From positions 363,714 through 427,713 of the forward strand of contig NZ_JADGEW010000001.1 in assembly GCF_016744155.1 (NCBI RefSeq): 64,000 nt of DNA, written 5' to 3'. The DNA comes from Amphritea sp. (lineage in GTDB: Bacteria > Pseudomonadota > Gammaproteobacteria > Pseudomonadales > Balneatricaceae). The notes under the pieces are model-generated. The model saw only the letters and a program-made list of their open reading frames with translations, had not been told where the DNA came from and made no database searches. The position numbers and the translations under genes were made by a program. This document shows positions 7,401-16,421 of the stretch, one piece after another (position 1 is the first letter of the stretch; the number at the start of each line of letters is the position of its first letter).

Positions 7401-8860
7401 GTGTCTAAATATCATTTAGAACATGCTAAATATTCAAAATGGCTTAAGTCCCATACTTTTGAAAATTGTAAGTTAGACCGGAAAGAGTATGGTCACTTTA
7501 TTGCAGATTATATCTCCGGTGAAAAGGATGGCTTCGTACTAAATATTAATGGCGCATGGGGTTCAGGTAAGACTGAATTTCTAAAACGCTTGTATACACT
7601 TTTCATAAATAAAAGAACTCCTACTATCTACATAAACGCTTGGGAAAGTGATTTTTCAAAAGATCCTCTGACAGTCGTGACAAGTGAGCTTTTAGAACAA
7701 TTATCTCTTTTTAATGAAAACATTGGTGAGGATCTCAAGACAGTAAAGTCGCTATTAGGAAGAGTGATTAAGGGCTCTTTCTATGGAGCGGCAGGATTCA
7801 CAACACATAAACTTCTTGGTGATGCCACAATTGGGTCTGACTTGGCTAAGGAGCTATTAAACGATGAAAGCTCTATAAAGTTTATAGATGAATTAAAAGG
7901 TTCTTACCTTGTGCAGACAAGTGCTATCTCTGAGATTCGGATTCAGCTTGGTCAATTAGCTGAAGTCTTAGGAAATACTCGAGAAGCACAGCTGCCAGTA
8001 ATTGTTTTAGTTGATGAGCTTGATCGATGTCGACCTGACTATGCAATAGAAATGCTGGAGGTGATTAAACATTTTTTCCATACAAAAAACTTTGTTTTCA
8101 TAATTGCCACTGATACTAAACAATTATCTAATTCTATGAACGCAGTATACGGAAACAAGTTTGATTCTATAAAATACTTGCGCCGTTTTTTTGATAGAGA
8201 GGCAACTCTACCTAAGCCGGATATAGAACACTATTTAGACATTAAAAATTTCAGCCTTGAAGAGGCTAATAGTTCTCCAAATATAACTATCGCCCCAGGC
8301 TTGGTAACTGATAACGCTCAGACCTTGCAGAAATATGTTAGCTATTTCATCCGGGCATATGATTTAGAGATTCGTGATCTAGACCAAATTCTTGCAAAGC
8401 TTGAGTCATGCTTAAGATCAATTATTTCGACCGGAGAGAGAGACAAAAGCCCTCAGTTAATTGATTTTTTATGCTGTTAACGGCACTTCTAGAACACCAT
8501 TTATCACTTACTAGTTTCGATGAAAGAACAGATAAGAACAAACTTCAAAGCGAAGTACCCAATGATATTCCAATTGTTTATGATTTAAGCATATCGACTA
8601 TAACGTCGATGAGCCTACTTTTTTCAAGCTTACACCATCACAACGCTGTGCCTGGGTTTAGCCGGCGTCAAAATGATAGATATAAAATGGTCGGTTTTAA
8701 TGACTTTGAGGATCGTTCGGGTAACCTCTCAAATGATAAAAGGGAATTTTTAAATAGTTATATTAATGCTTTGAATACTCGTTCTTCTAACGCATCGACA
8801 AAGCACTGGCTTTGGTCTAATTATCAGAAGCTAGTTATGCTTGCAGGTACGATCGATTAA
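7401..8860 (+). pseudogene. KAP-family P-loop NTPase, split by a frameshift at a T6 run
   Basis: The first part (7401-8480, 359 codons) has Walker A GAWGSGKTEF (51-60) and Walker B VIVLVDELDRCRPDYAIEML (200-219), the KAP signature. The frame ends in SPQLIDFLCC at a run of six T's (8465-8470). The next frame (8471-8860) continues as MLLTALLEHHLSLT. One more T would join them as LIDFFMLLTALLEHH, giving one protein of about 486 residues, a natural reading. KAP NTPases include phage-exclusion PifA of plasmid F and are frequent on mobile DNA. The gene is clearly AT-richer than its neighbours, consistent with acquisition. It may be truly inactive, a sequencing error, or rescued by slippage. Confidence 0.82.
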
Positions 8861-8924
8861 TTGGAAGCAGAGCGCTGACGAGTCATTATTGTTTATAACT
8901 TATTGTTTGGTAAAACTTACACAA

Positions 8925-8948
8925 GGTTCGATCCCCGTCATCCCACTA
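8925..8948 (+). other. tRNA 3'-end-like fragment (possible integration scar)
   Basis: GGTTCGATCCCCGTC followed by ATCCCACTA resembles a T-loop (TTCGATC) plus the 3' acceptor strand and a CCA-like end. It looks most like valine or alanine tRNA tails, but I cannot fix the identity. The T-stem pairs only in its two inner pairs and no 5' tRNA half precedes it, so it is not a functional gene. It sits between the KAP gene and the conserved chromosome, where an att-site remnant would be expected. Confidence 0.35.
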
Positions 8949-8990
8949 AACACTGTAAAAAAGATCTCCTCAGGATGCTCTTCCCCAAAC

Positions 8991-9019
8991 AAAAAAAGAG
9001 AGCCCCAAGGCTCTCTTTT
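8991..9019. terminator. Bidirectional intrinsic terminator
   Basis: AGAGAGCC-CCAA-GGCTCTCT is flanked by a run of A's on the left and T's on the right, so it can end both the plus-strand KAP transcript and the minus-strand transcript from 9294. Confidence 0.85.
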
Positions 9020-9034
9020 AATCTTTTGATCTTA

Positions 9035-9084
9035 AGCTTTTTCGAGCCACGAACTACGAGCAAGTCGCGAAGCGACGTCGAGCC
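9035..9084 (-). repeat. Isolated inverted copy of composite-repeat block 1
   Basis: On the minus strand this reads GGCTCGACGTCGCTTCGCGAC, then CTTGCTCGTAGTT and GGCTCGAAAAAGCT, matching block 1 of copies A and D. It lies just after the stop of the minus-strand gene at 9103, so, as in the other copies, it follows a gene end in the direction of transcription. It has no core attached. Confidence 0.75.
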
Positions 9085-9102
9085 ACGTCTCAGCCCTTAA
9101 AA

Positions 9103-9294
9103 CTAATGAACCTCCGCATACTTCCGTTGTATCGCTATCAGCGCAGGCTGTGCTTCCAGGGGCGCATAAGCGATGGCCTGGTCGAATAGTTCTTTGTTCT
9201 CTTCGGAGAGACGTTCATCTTCATTCATAACAGAGAGTTTCTGCATCGCTTCGATAAACTTAGGGTGTTGTTTCTGTTTTTTGGCCGGTTTCAT
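9103..9294 (-). CDS. Small hypothetical protein, 63 residues
   Basis: A short basic N-terminus (MKPAKKQKQHPKFIEAM) precedes an acidic, helical middle (MNEDERLSEENKELFDQAI) and a C-terminus APLEAQPALIAIQRKYAEVH. AGGAGG lies eight bases before ATG 9294, the best ribosome site in this part of the window, which supports real translation. I recognise no family. It is 33 bases downstream of the parvulin gene on the same strand and is probably co-transcribed with it. The function is unknown. Confidence 0.6.
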   Translation of the reverse strand: MKPAKKQKQHPKFIEAMQKLSVMNEDERLSEENKELFDQAIAYAPLEAQPALIAIQRKYAEVH

Positions 9295-9327
9295 AGGAAC
9301 TGCCTCCTTAAGTTGGCAACTAGTCGT

Positions 9328-9606
9328 TTAGCTGCGATAGAGGGTCTGAATAAGATGAAAACCAAACTTCGTTTTCACCGGTCCGTGGATTTCCAGTACT
9401 TTCTTGCGGAAAACCACATCGTCGAATGCTTTTACCATGGTGCCCGGTCGGAACTCGCCCAGATCACCACCCCGTTTAGCAGAGTTACATTGAGAGTGCT
9501 TTTTTGCCAGACGGGCAAAGTCCTCCCCTTTCTCCAGTTGTTGCTTTAACTTTTCGGCTTCTGCTTTTGTCTTCACCAGAATATGCCGTGCTGATGCTAC
9601 AGCCAT
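9328..9606 (-). CDS. ppiC: Parvulin-type peptidyl-prolyl cis-trans isomerase PpiC
   Basis: The 92-residue protein is a single, free-standing parvulin domain without a signal peptide. It has ASARHILVKTKAEAEKL at the start, SQCNSAKRGGDLGEFRPGTM in the middle and KTKFGFHLIQTL at the end, which is the length and motif order of E. coli PpiC. It catalyses proline isomerisation in cytoplasmic substrates. The start ATG 9606 gives the family's usual N-terminus. The small gene at 9294 follows on the same strand, and dbpA lies upstream, 35 bases away, in the same orientation. Confidence 0.92.
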   Translation of the reverse strand: MAVASARHILVKTKAEAEKLKQQLEKGEDFARLAKKHSQCNSAKRGGDLGEFRPGTMVKAFDDVVFRKKVLEIHGPVKTKFGFHLIQTLYRS

Positions 9607-9641
9607 ATTAAAATACCTTGCTCAATACAGTAAAACTTTTT

Positions 9642-11048
9642 TTATAACATTCTTACTTTAAAGCGGCGGCCTTTGATCTTACCTTCGACCAAACGACTGT
9701 GGGCGTTACGCGCTTCTTCGCGTTTGACGGCCACATAGGCAGCATAGTCATAGATATCGATCTTGCCTACAACACTGCCATCGATGCCGGCTTCACCGGT
9801 CAACGCGCCGAGGATATCTCCCGGACGTATCTTATCTTTTCGACCACCGGCGATGCAGAGAGTTCGCATAACGGGCTTAGTGGGCTCATCCGAGCTGGCT
9901 TTTTTCAGGCTACTGAGAGATTCGGTCTGCAGTGTCTGGGACAGGTATTCGCTGATAATGTCCATTTTGTACTGCTCAGAATCACGGTAGATACTGATCG
10001 CCATGCCCTCTTTGCCTGCACGGCCTGTACGGCCTATACGGTGAACGTAGATCTCTGGATCACGGGGCAGGTCGTAATTGATAACCAGTGTCAGATCGCT
10101 GATATCCAGTCCACGGGCGGCGACATCGGTGGCGATGAGTATGGTGTTACTACGGTTGGCAAACTGAACTAATACCTGGTCACGGTCGCGTTGGTCCAGA
10201 TCGCCGTGCAGGGCTGCGGCAAAGTAGCCCAGATTACGCAGATGGTCTGACACTTCTCGACACTGATCTTTAGTGTTGCAGAAGATCGCGGTGGATTCCG
10301 GCTTGAAGTGGCTGAGTATCCGTACCAGCGCTTCAGGTTTTTTGGTTTTTTCCAATGCATAGAAAGATTGTGCTATCTGACCGGTGCTGTGTACCGCTTC
10401 GACGGTGACCTCGACAGGCTCAACCTGGAGATCTGAACTGAGTTTCTTAATGCCATCGGGATAGGTGGCTGAAAACAGCAGTGTCTGACGCTTTTTCGGT
10501 GTGTTGTCGATAACGCCTTCTATCTGCTCATAAAAGCCCATATCCAACATTCGGTCCGCTTCATCCAGCACGACGGTTTCGCAGCGGGACAGGTCGAGTT
10601 TGCCTTTACGGATCAGGTCCTGAATCCGTCCAGGGGTGCCGACGATGATATGTGCGCCATGTTCCAGTGAACCGATCTGTGGTCCAACGGACTGGCCGCC
10701 GCAGAGAATGACCAACTTCAAGTTGTCTTTAAACCGTGCCAGTCGACGAATCTCCTGAGCGACCTGGGTGCTGAGTTCCCGGGTTGGGCAGATGACCAGT
10801 GCCTGAGTGCCGAAATCCCGCTGATTAATTTTTAACAGCAAACCAATGGCAAAAGCGGCTGTTTTACCGCTGCCGGTTTTCGCTTTGGCGATAATATCTT
10901 TATTAGCCAGTACGTGGGGCAGGCTGCGCGCCTGGATCGGGGTCATCTCCTTGTAGCCAAGGTCAGCCAGGTTGCTGAGCATAGTAGGAGGCAGGTTCAG
11001 GGAGGAAAAAGAGGTATCAGACACGGTGTACTCGGGATCAGGGTTCAA
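9642..11048 (-). CDS. dbpA: ATP-dependent RNA helicase DbpA
   Basis: This DEAD-box helicase acts in 50S ribosome assembly. Visible motifs are the Q-motif region (GYKEMTPIQARSLP), motif I AKTGSGKT (56-63), DEAD (162-165), SAT in LLFSATYP and HRIGRTGRAG. The C-terminal domain (about residues 395-468, with LCIAGGRKDKIRPGDILGAL) is the DbpA RNA-binding domain that recognises hairpin 92 of 23S rRNA and separates it from RhlE/SrmB. Length is near the usual 457. The start is uncertain: TTG at 11048 opens the frame, while GTG at 11024 gives a terminus aligned with E. coli. A TATACT box lies at 11058-11063 on the minus strand. Confidence 0.93.
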   Translation of the reverse strand: MNPDPEYTVSDTSFSSLNLPPTMLSNLADLGYKEMTPIQARSLPHVLANKDIIAKAKTGSGKTAAFAIGLLLKINQRDFGTQALVICPTRELSTQVAQEIRRLARFKDNLKLVILCGGQSVGPQIGSLEHGAHIIVGTPGRIQDLIRKGKLDLSRCETVVLDEADRMLDMGFYEQIEGVIDNTPKKRQTLLFSATYPDGIKKLSSDLQVEPVEVTVEAVHSTGQIAQSFYALEKTKKPEALVRILSHFKPESTAIFCNTKDQCREVSDHLRNLGYFAAALHGDLDQRDRDQVLVQFANRSNTILIATDVAARGLDISDLTLVINYDLPRDPEIYVHRIGRTGRAGKEGMAISIYRDSEQYKMDIISEYLSQTLQTESLSSLKKASSDEPTKPVMRTLCIAGGRKDKIRPGDILGALTGEAGIDGSVVGKIDIYDYAAYVAVKREEARNAHSRLVEGKIKGRRFKVRML

Positions 11049-11135
11049 TTGGCCGCCAGTATACCTGAAATAGGCGATTTTCGCTGCTTTGTGATGACCG
11101 GTGGGTAACAGATTGTCGAGTAATCGCCGGCTGGA

Positions 11136-12029
11136 TTATCCGGTCGTCGCTAAAGGCTCCAGTGCGCTGGCGCTGGGTTGTAGGAACTCGCTGATATCGC
11201 CATCCAGTTTCAGGCTGAGGAGCTCATCCGCCCGGGTTTTGCCCCGGGTAATGGCTACGATAGGGATATTCAGTTGCGCCGCTTGTTTGCAGAAGCGAAA
11301 ACCGGAATAAACCATCAATGATGAACCGACAACCAATAGCGCATCCGATTGCTTGAGGCTGTCTAATGCACTGAATACCCGCTCCTTAGGAACGTTATCG
11401 CCGAAAAAAACTACATTTGGCTTCAACATGCCGTCACAGTCGGGGCAGTTAGTGACTTTGAAACCGCTGAAATCGATGCCGTCCAGATCTGCATCGCCAT
11501 CCGGTGCTGCAGAGGCGGTGTATTGGGCGAATTCTGGGTTCTCATCGGCCATCTGTTGATGGATCCGGTTGCGGTCGTGGAGTCTATCGCACGCCATACA
11601 GATCACCTGATCTGAGCGGCCGTGAAGGTCGATCACCTGTTGTTGTCCCGCCAGTTGATGTAGCCGGTCAACATTCTGGGTGACCAGTTGTTGGCAATAG
11701 CCTTTCTGTTCTAATAGCTGCAAACTTTCATGCACCGCATTGGGCCGGGCATTCGCCATCAGCGGCCAGCCGATCAGGCTCCTGGCCCAGAAACGCTGTC
11801 GGGTGGCATGGCTGGTCAAAAAATCCCGGTGTTGTACCGGTGGTTGACGTTTCCATTCGCCGTTTTTGTCCCGGTAATCAGGAATCCCGGATTGGGTACT
11901 GCAGCCGGCGCCGGTGAGGATAAACAACCGGGGGTGGCGGTGGATAAAGTCGGTTAGGGGCAGCGCTACTGATTGCACTACTGTCTGTGCTGTTAGTAGG
12001 GCTAAGGGTTGTTCTGTCGGATTCGTCAT
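11136..12029 (-). CDS. NAD-dependent protein deacylase, Sir2 (sirtuin) family
   Basis: The 297-residue protein has the sirtuin NAD site ILTGAGCSTQSGIPDYRD (37-54), TQNVDRLHQ (117-125), the catalytic histidine in DLHGR (His136) and two zinc CxxC pairs (C144/C147 and C195/C198). GSSLMVYSGF and the later TRGKTRADE complete the Rossmann fold. The DYRDKNGEWK stretch and the length resemble the SIRT4-like class II group, not CobB. It would remove acyl groups from lysines using NAD in the cytoplasm; targets are unknown. It lies upstream of dbpA on the same strand. Confidence 0.92.
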   Translation of the reverse strand: MTNPTEQPLALLTAQTVVQSVALPLTDFIHRHPRLFILTGAGCSTQSGIPDYRDKNGEWKRQPPVQHRDFLTSHATRQRFWARSLIGWPLMANARPNAVHESLQLLEQKGYCQQLVTQNVDRLHQLAGQQQVIDLHGRSDQVICMACDRLHDRNRIHQQMADENPEFAQYTASAAPDGDADLDGIDFSGFKVTNCPDCDGMLKPNVVFFGDNVPKERVFSALDSLKQSDALLVVGSSLMVYSGFRFCKQAAQLNIPIVAITRGKTRADELLSLKLDGDISEFLQPSASALEPLATTG

Positions 12030-12074
12030 AGGGACAGTGTAATCGGTAGCACCCCTAAGGCCAAAGAAAACTCC

Positions 12075-13409
12075 TTAATAGACGTAGAAATCGATCACCT
12101 CTCGAACCTTTTTTAAGGCGTCTTTCAAGGTATCCAGATCGACCGATCCTAGTGCCAGCCGTATTGCATGGGGGATATGGTCAGCGACGGCAAAGGGCTC
12201 TGCGGTGGACACCGATATATTAGCCTTCATCAGCGCCATGACTATCTGATCTGCCCGGGCCTCTTCAGGCAGGCGCAGCCAGATGAAGTAGGATGCCGGG
12301 TGGGTTATGTAGTCCAGTCCATCGAGTACCTGTCTGGCCAGTGATTGTCGGGCGGTGGCATCCTGACGTTTTTCTGATTCAAGCTGGGTAACGGTGCCAT
12401 CTTCGATCCAGCCGCAGGCGATGGCGGTCATCAGACTGGGCGTGTTCCAGGTGGTCGCCCTGATGGTGCGTTCGATCTGTGCTACCCAGCGCTCGGGTGC
12501 GGCGATAAAACCTATCCTAAAGCCGGTGGCGACGCTTTTCGAAAGCCCGGATACATAGATCGTTAATTCTGGCGCCAGGCTGATGAGTGGCGCAGGTGGG
12601 TTCTCAGCAAGGAAGGCGTAGGCGGCATCTTCGATAATCAGCAGTTTATGCTGGCGGGCGATAGCGACCAACTGTTCTCGCTGTGACAGATCCATTACCC
12701 AGCCCATCGGGTTATGCAGGGTTGGCATGCTGTAAACGGCTTTTACCCGTCGACTGCTGCACAGTTGTTCTAAGGCCTTCAGGTTCGGGCCATGGTCAGA
12801 CAGAGGGATAGCGACTAGCTCTAGCCGATGTACCTCGGCGAGTACTTTGAATCCTGAATAGGTCAGGGCATCAACGGCCACTACATCACCGGGATTGAGC
12901 AGTGACATCACGGTTGCCGCGAGACCGTGCTGCGCACCACTGACAAGGAAGATTTGCTCTGCAGCGACATTTAACCCCCGCTTTTCCAGATGTTTGGCGA
13001 CGATGGCGCGTTCATGCTGTCTGCCCGCGTGGGGTTGATAATGGAGCAGGGCTTCCAGATCACCGGAAATAGACAGCTGTCGCAGGGCTTTGCGTAGCAT
13101 CTCCGTCTGGCCGGGGATCGAGGGCGAATTGAAGTTGAGGTCGATCATACCTTCGGTCGTCGGGGGTTGATCGATACCGTGGCTTAGCGGCAGAGCGGTT
13201 TCCCGGACAAAGGTTCCGCGGCCGGTTTCACCGCTAACCAGCCCTATTGTTTCCAGTTCTGCATAGACTCGGGAAGCGGTTACCAGAGCAATGCCTTCTT
13301 TGGCGGCCAGCTGTCGGTGAGTTGGCAGTTGGGTGCCGGGAGGCAGGGTGCCTGAACGGATCTTGCTGGCAAACCTATCTACAAGCAATTTATAGCGTGC
13401 GCGGGGCAT
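12075..13409 (-). CDS. MocR-type regulator (GntR HTH fused to class I aminotransferase domain)
   Basis: The 444-residue protein joins a GntR winged helix (about residues 1-70: LLVDRFASKIRSGTLPPGTQ, then HRQLAAKEGIALVTASRVY) to a fold-type I PLP aminotransferase domain (100-440). The PLP lysine is in YVSGLSKSVATGFRIGF, and SMPTLHNPMG holds the usual cofactor contacts. MocR proteins use the domain as a sensor for PLP or an amino compound. I took ATG 13409, where the family begins; 22 upstream codons are unsupported. It is divergent from a DJ-1/PfpI gene, which is its likely target. Confidence 0.92.
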   Translation of the reverse strand: MPRARYKLLVDRFASKIRSGTLPPGTQLPTHRQLAAKEGIALVTASRVYAELETIGLVSGETGRGTFVRETALPLSHGIDQPPTTEGMIDLNFNSPSIPGQTEMLRKALRQLSISGDLEALLHYQPHAGRQHERAIVAKHLEKRGLNVAAEQIFLVSGAQHGLAATVMSLLNPGDVVAVDALTYSGFKVLAEVHRLELVAIPLSDHGPNLKALEQLCSSRRVKAVYSMPTLHNPMGWVMDLSQREQLVAIARQHKLLIIEDAAYAFLAENPPAPLISLAPELTIYVSGLSKSVATGFRIGFIAAPERWVAQIERTIRATTWNTPSLMTAIACGWIEDGTVTQLESEKRQDATARQSLARQVLDGLDYITHPASYFIWLRLPEEARADQIVMALMKANISVSTAEPFAVADHIPHAIRLALGSVDLDTLKDALKKVREVIDFYVY

Positions 13410-13565
13410 AGTGAGATGTATCCATGACAATTCTTTTATTGTATTGAATTTAGGCCATAGAATAGTTCTTATCAACTGCCTGATTCTACTGAAGAGCTTA
13501 TTAATAGAGCTCTTTAACCGAGTTCAATTGAAGGGTAAAACCCTGATGTATGAGGATACGACGCT

Positions 13566-14171
13566 ATGCATATCGCAATACTGACCTTCGACGGCTATAA
13601 CGAACTGGATTCGCTAATCGCGCTGGGGATTCTTAACCGGGTAAAACGCCCCGATTGGCGGGTATCAATCGCCAGCCCGACGCCACGGGTTGAATCGATG
13701 AATGGCGTGGTGCTGGAACGACATATTCCGCTGAGTGAGGTGAGTAGTGCCGATGCGGTGATCATCGGTAGTGGCATGAAAACCCGGGAGGTGGTTGCCG
13801 ATGAGGCGATTATATCGCAGCTGCAGTTAGACCCTTCCCGGCAGCTGATCGGTGCACAGTGCTCCGGTGCACTGTTGCTGGCTAAACTCGGGCTGCTGGA
13901 TGGGATGCCTGTGTGTACGGATCTGACCACTAAGCCCTGGGTACAGGAAGCGGGTGGGGAGGTGTTAAATCAGGCTTTTTTTGCCAAGGGTAACCTGGCC
14001 AGTGCCGGAGGTTGCCTCGCTTCACAATACCTGGCTATCTGGTTGCTGGCCCGACTGGAGGGGCTTGAGGTTGCAGAAGAGGCGATCTATTACGTGGCGC
14101 CGGTGGGTGAGAAAGAGACGTACGTAAACCGGGCGATGCAGAATGTTCGTCGCTACCTGCCCGTTGAATAA
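13566..14171 (+). CDS. DJ-1/PfpI-family protein
   Basis: This 201-residue protein has the DJ-1/PfpI fold: an N-terminal strand IAILTFDGYNELDSLIALG, ADAVIIGSGM, and the nucleophile elbow GAQCSGALLLAKLGLLDG, whose cysteine (about residue 99) is the expected reactive residue. Relatives include isonitrile hydratases, glyoxalases/deglycases and regulators without an attached HTH; this one has no DNA-binding domain. It starts from ATG 13566 opposite a MocR regulator about 156 bases away. The pair suggests an inducible response to an amine, aldehyde or vitamin B6 compound (inference). Confidence 0.85.
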   Translation: MHIAILTFDGYNELDSLIALGILNRVKRPDWRVSIASPTPRVESMNGVVLERHIPLSEVSSADAVIIGSGMKTREVVADEAIISQLQLDPSRQLIGAQCSGALLLAKLGLLDGMPVCTDLTTKPWVQEAGGEVLNQAFFAKGNLASAGGCLASQYLAIWLLARLEGLEVAEEAIYYVAPVGEKETYVNRAMQNVRRYLPVE

Positions 14172-14186
14172 CGAACAATTTACTGC

Positions 14187-14215
14187 AAAAAAAAACCGCG
14201 CAGTGCGCGGTTTTT
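14187..14215. terminator. Bidirectional intrinsic terminator
   Basis: AAAAACCGCGC-AGT-GCGCGGTTTTT sits between the convergent DJ-1 and malate synthase genes, with A's on one side and T's on the other. Confidence 0.92.
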
Positions 14216-14243
14216 CTAATGGTTCAGGGCTTATGCCCCGAAC

Positions 14244-16421
14244 TTATTTACCCTGTTTTGCCTTAGCTTCAAGGCGGCGGCGGTGCAAGACCGGCTCGGT
14301 GTAACCGTTTGGCTGGATACGACCCTGAATAACCAGCTCGACTGCAGCCTGGAAAGCGACGCTGTCATCGAAGTTTGGTGCCATTGGCGTGTATGCTGAA
14401 TCAAACGCGTTTTGGCGATCAACCACCGCAGCCATCCGCTGCAGTGTTTCCATTACCTGGGCTTCAGAGCAGATGCCGTGATGTAACCAGTTAGTGATGT
14501 GCTGGCTGGAGATCCGCAGCGTTGCGCGGTCTTCCATCAGGCCTACATCATTGATGTCTGGCACTTTGGAGCAGCCAATACCGTCATCGATCCAGCGAAC
14601 AACGTAACCCAGGAGACCCTGAGCATTGTTGTCTAACTCGTTCTGAATCTCATCAGCAGTCCAGTTAGGGTCAGTGGCAACCGGAACGGTAAGAATATCG
14701 TCCAGGCTAGCACGGCCGCGGCTCTTGAGTTCTTCCTGACGGGCGAAAACATCAACCTTGTGATAATGCAGTGCGTGTAGTGCAGCGGCTGTTGGTGATG
14801 GAACCCAGGCAGTGTTTGCGCCGGACAGCGGGTGTCCTATCTTAACCGCCAGCATGTTGGCCATCTGGTCAGGGATCGCCCACATACCTTTACCGATCTG
14901 CGCACGACCTTGCAGGCCACAGGCTAATCCATTATCAACGTTCCAGTCTTCGTAAGCACCGATCCAGGCAGAGGCTTTCATTTCGCCTTTGCGAATCATC
15001 GGGCCTGCTTCCATTGAGGTATGAATCTCGTCACCGGTGCGGTCGAGGAAGCCGGTGTTGATAAAGACAACACGGTCTTTGGCGGCGCGGATACACTCTT
15101 TCAGGTTAACCGTGGTGCGGCGTTCCTCATCCATGATGCCCATTTTCAGGGTGAAGGTATCCAGACCCAGAGCGTCTTCGATACGGCCAAAGAGTTCGTT
15201 GGCAAAGGCTACTTCTTCAGGCCCGTGCATCTTCGGTTTAACGATATACATAGAGCCGGTGGTGGTGTTGCTGAACTGGCCGGTACCTTTCACATCGTGG
15301 ATGGAGATCAGGCTGGTAAGCATGCCGTCCATAATCCCTTCAGGGATCTCGTAGCCTTCTTTGTCAATAATGGCGTTGTTGGTCATCAGATGGCCAACGT
15401 TACGCACAAACATCAGGCTGCGGCCTTTCAGGCTGACTTCTGTGCCATCAACACCGGTGTACTTACGGTCAGGGTTCATGCTGCGGGTGAAGGTTTTACC
15501 ACCTTTAGAGACCTCTTCGGTCAGGTCGCCCTTCATCAGTCCCAGCCAGTTCTTGTAGGCTACCACTTTATCTTCAGCATCAACCGCAGCGACTGAATCT
15601 TCACAGTCCATAATCGCGGTCAGCGCGGCTTCTACGACGATATCGCTGATGCCCGCTGCATCGGTAGAGCCTATCTGGCTGTTCCGATCGACTTTAACAT
15701 CCAGGTGCAGACCGTTGTGCTTCAGCAGTATTGAGTTGGGTGCGGTTGCATCACCGTTGAAACCGATCAGCTGTGATTCATCCTGCAGGCCTGTTTCAGA
15801 ACCGTTGGTCAGGGTAACAACCAGCTTGCCATCGAGAATGCTGTAGCGAACCGAGTCTTTGTGGCAGCCATCCGCCAGTGGGGCGGCTTCATTCAGAGTA
15901 TTACGGCCAAATTCGATAACCTTTGCGCCGCGTATCGGGTTATATGCTGCGGTAATCTCAGCGCCATCGGCTTCAGAGATCGCATCGGTACCGTAGAGCG
16001 CGTCATACAGGCTACCCCAGCGGGCATTTGCTGCGTTCAGTGCAAAGCGGGCGTTCATCACTGGTACTACCAGCTGTGGGCCTGCCATGGTGGCCATTTC
16101 AGGATCAACGTCGCTGGTGGTCGCGGAGAAGTCTTCGCCTTCAGGCAGCAGGTAATTGATCTCTTTCAGGAAGGCTTTGTAGGCAGCAAAGTCGAAACCC
16201 TTAGCTCGGTTTTCCCGGTGCCAGCTGTCGATCTGCTCTTGAATGGCATCACGCTTTGCCAGCAATTCGCGGTTTTTAGGCGCTAGATCATGAACGATAG
16301 CGTCCAGCCCAGACCAAAACTGCTCTTCAGTAACGCCGGTACCCGGAATTACTTGCTGGTTTACAAAGTTGTAAAGAACCTCGGCAACCTGTAGGCCGCC
16401 GGCTTGAATACGTTGACTCAT
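14244..16421 (-). CDS. glcB: Malate synthase G
   Basis: The 725-residue protein matches the monomeric G isoform (E. coli 723 residues), not the shorter A form. It condenses glyoxylate with acetyl-CoA to malate in the glyoxylate and glycolate pathways. Recognisable segments are [20 protein letters not shown] near the N-terminus, [57 protein letters not shown] and [19 protein letters not shown]. It is transcribed alone. No glycolate oxidase genes or isocitrate lyase lie nearby. A 260-base leader and a bidirectional terminator flank it. Confidence 0.96.
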   Translation of the reverse strand: MSQRIQAGGLQVAEVLYNFVNQQVIPGTGVTEEQFWSGLDAIVHDLAPKNRELLAKRDAIQEQIDSWHRENRAKGFDFAAYKAFLKEINYLLPEGEDFSATTSDVDPEMATMAGPQLVVPVMNARFALNAANARWGSLYDALYGTDAISEADGAEITAAYNPIRGAKVIEFGRNTLNEAAPLADGCHKDSVRYSILDGKLVVTLTNGSETGLQDESQLIGFNGDATAPNSILLKHNGLHLDVKVDRNSQIGSTDAAGISDIVVEAALTAIMDCEDSVAAVDAEDKVVAYKNWLGLMKGDLTEEVSKGGKTFTRSMNPDRKYTGVDGTEVSLKGRSLMFVRNVGHLMTNNAIIDKEGYEIPEGIMDGMLTSLISIHDVKGTGQFSNTTTGSMYIVKPKMHGPEEVAFANELFGRIEDALGLDTFTLKMGIMDEERRTTVNLKECIRAAKDRVVFINTGFLDRTGDEIHTSMEAGPMIRKGEMKASAWIGAYEDWNVDNGLACGLQGRAQIGKGMWAIPDQMANMLAVKIGHPLSGANTAWVPSPTAAALHALHYHKVDVFARQEELKSRGRASLDDILTVPVATDPNWTADEIQNELDNNAQGLLGYVVRWIDDGIGCSKVPDINDVGLMEDRATLRISSQHITNWLHHGICSEAQVMETLQRMAAVVDRQNAFDSAYTPMAPNFDDSVAFQAAVELVIQGRIQPNGYTEPVLHRRRLEAKAKQGK

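Noticed and set aside
8465-8470. Programmed ribosomal frameshift in the KAP gene
   Set aside because: No slippery heptamer with a downstream stimulator or internal ribosome site was evident; simple indel in a homopolymer is the more economical reading, so it is listed as a broken gene.
8841-9029. Short frames after the KAP gene
   Set aside because: They run through the tRNA-like fragment and the terminator and have no ribosome site.
15021-15596. 191-codon frame antisense to malate synthase G
   Set aside because: It is a shadow frame with no recognisable domain; glcB is intact over the same bases.
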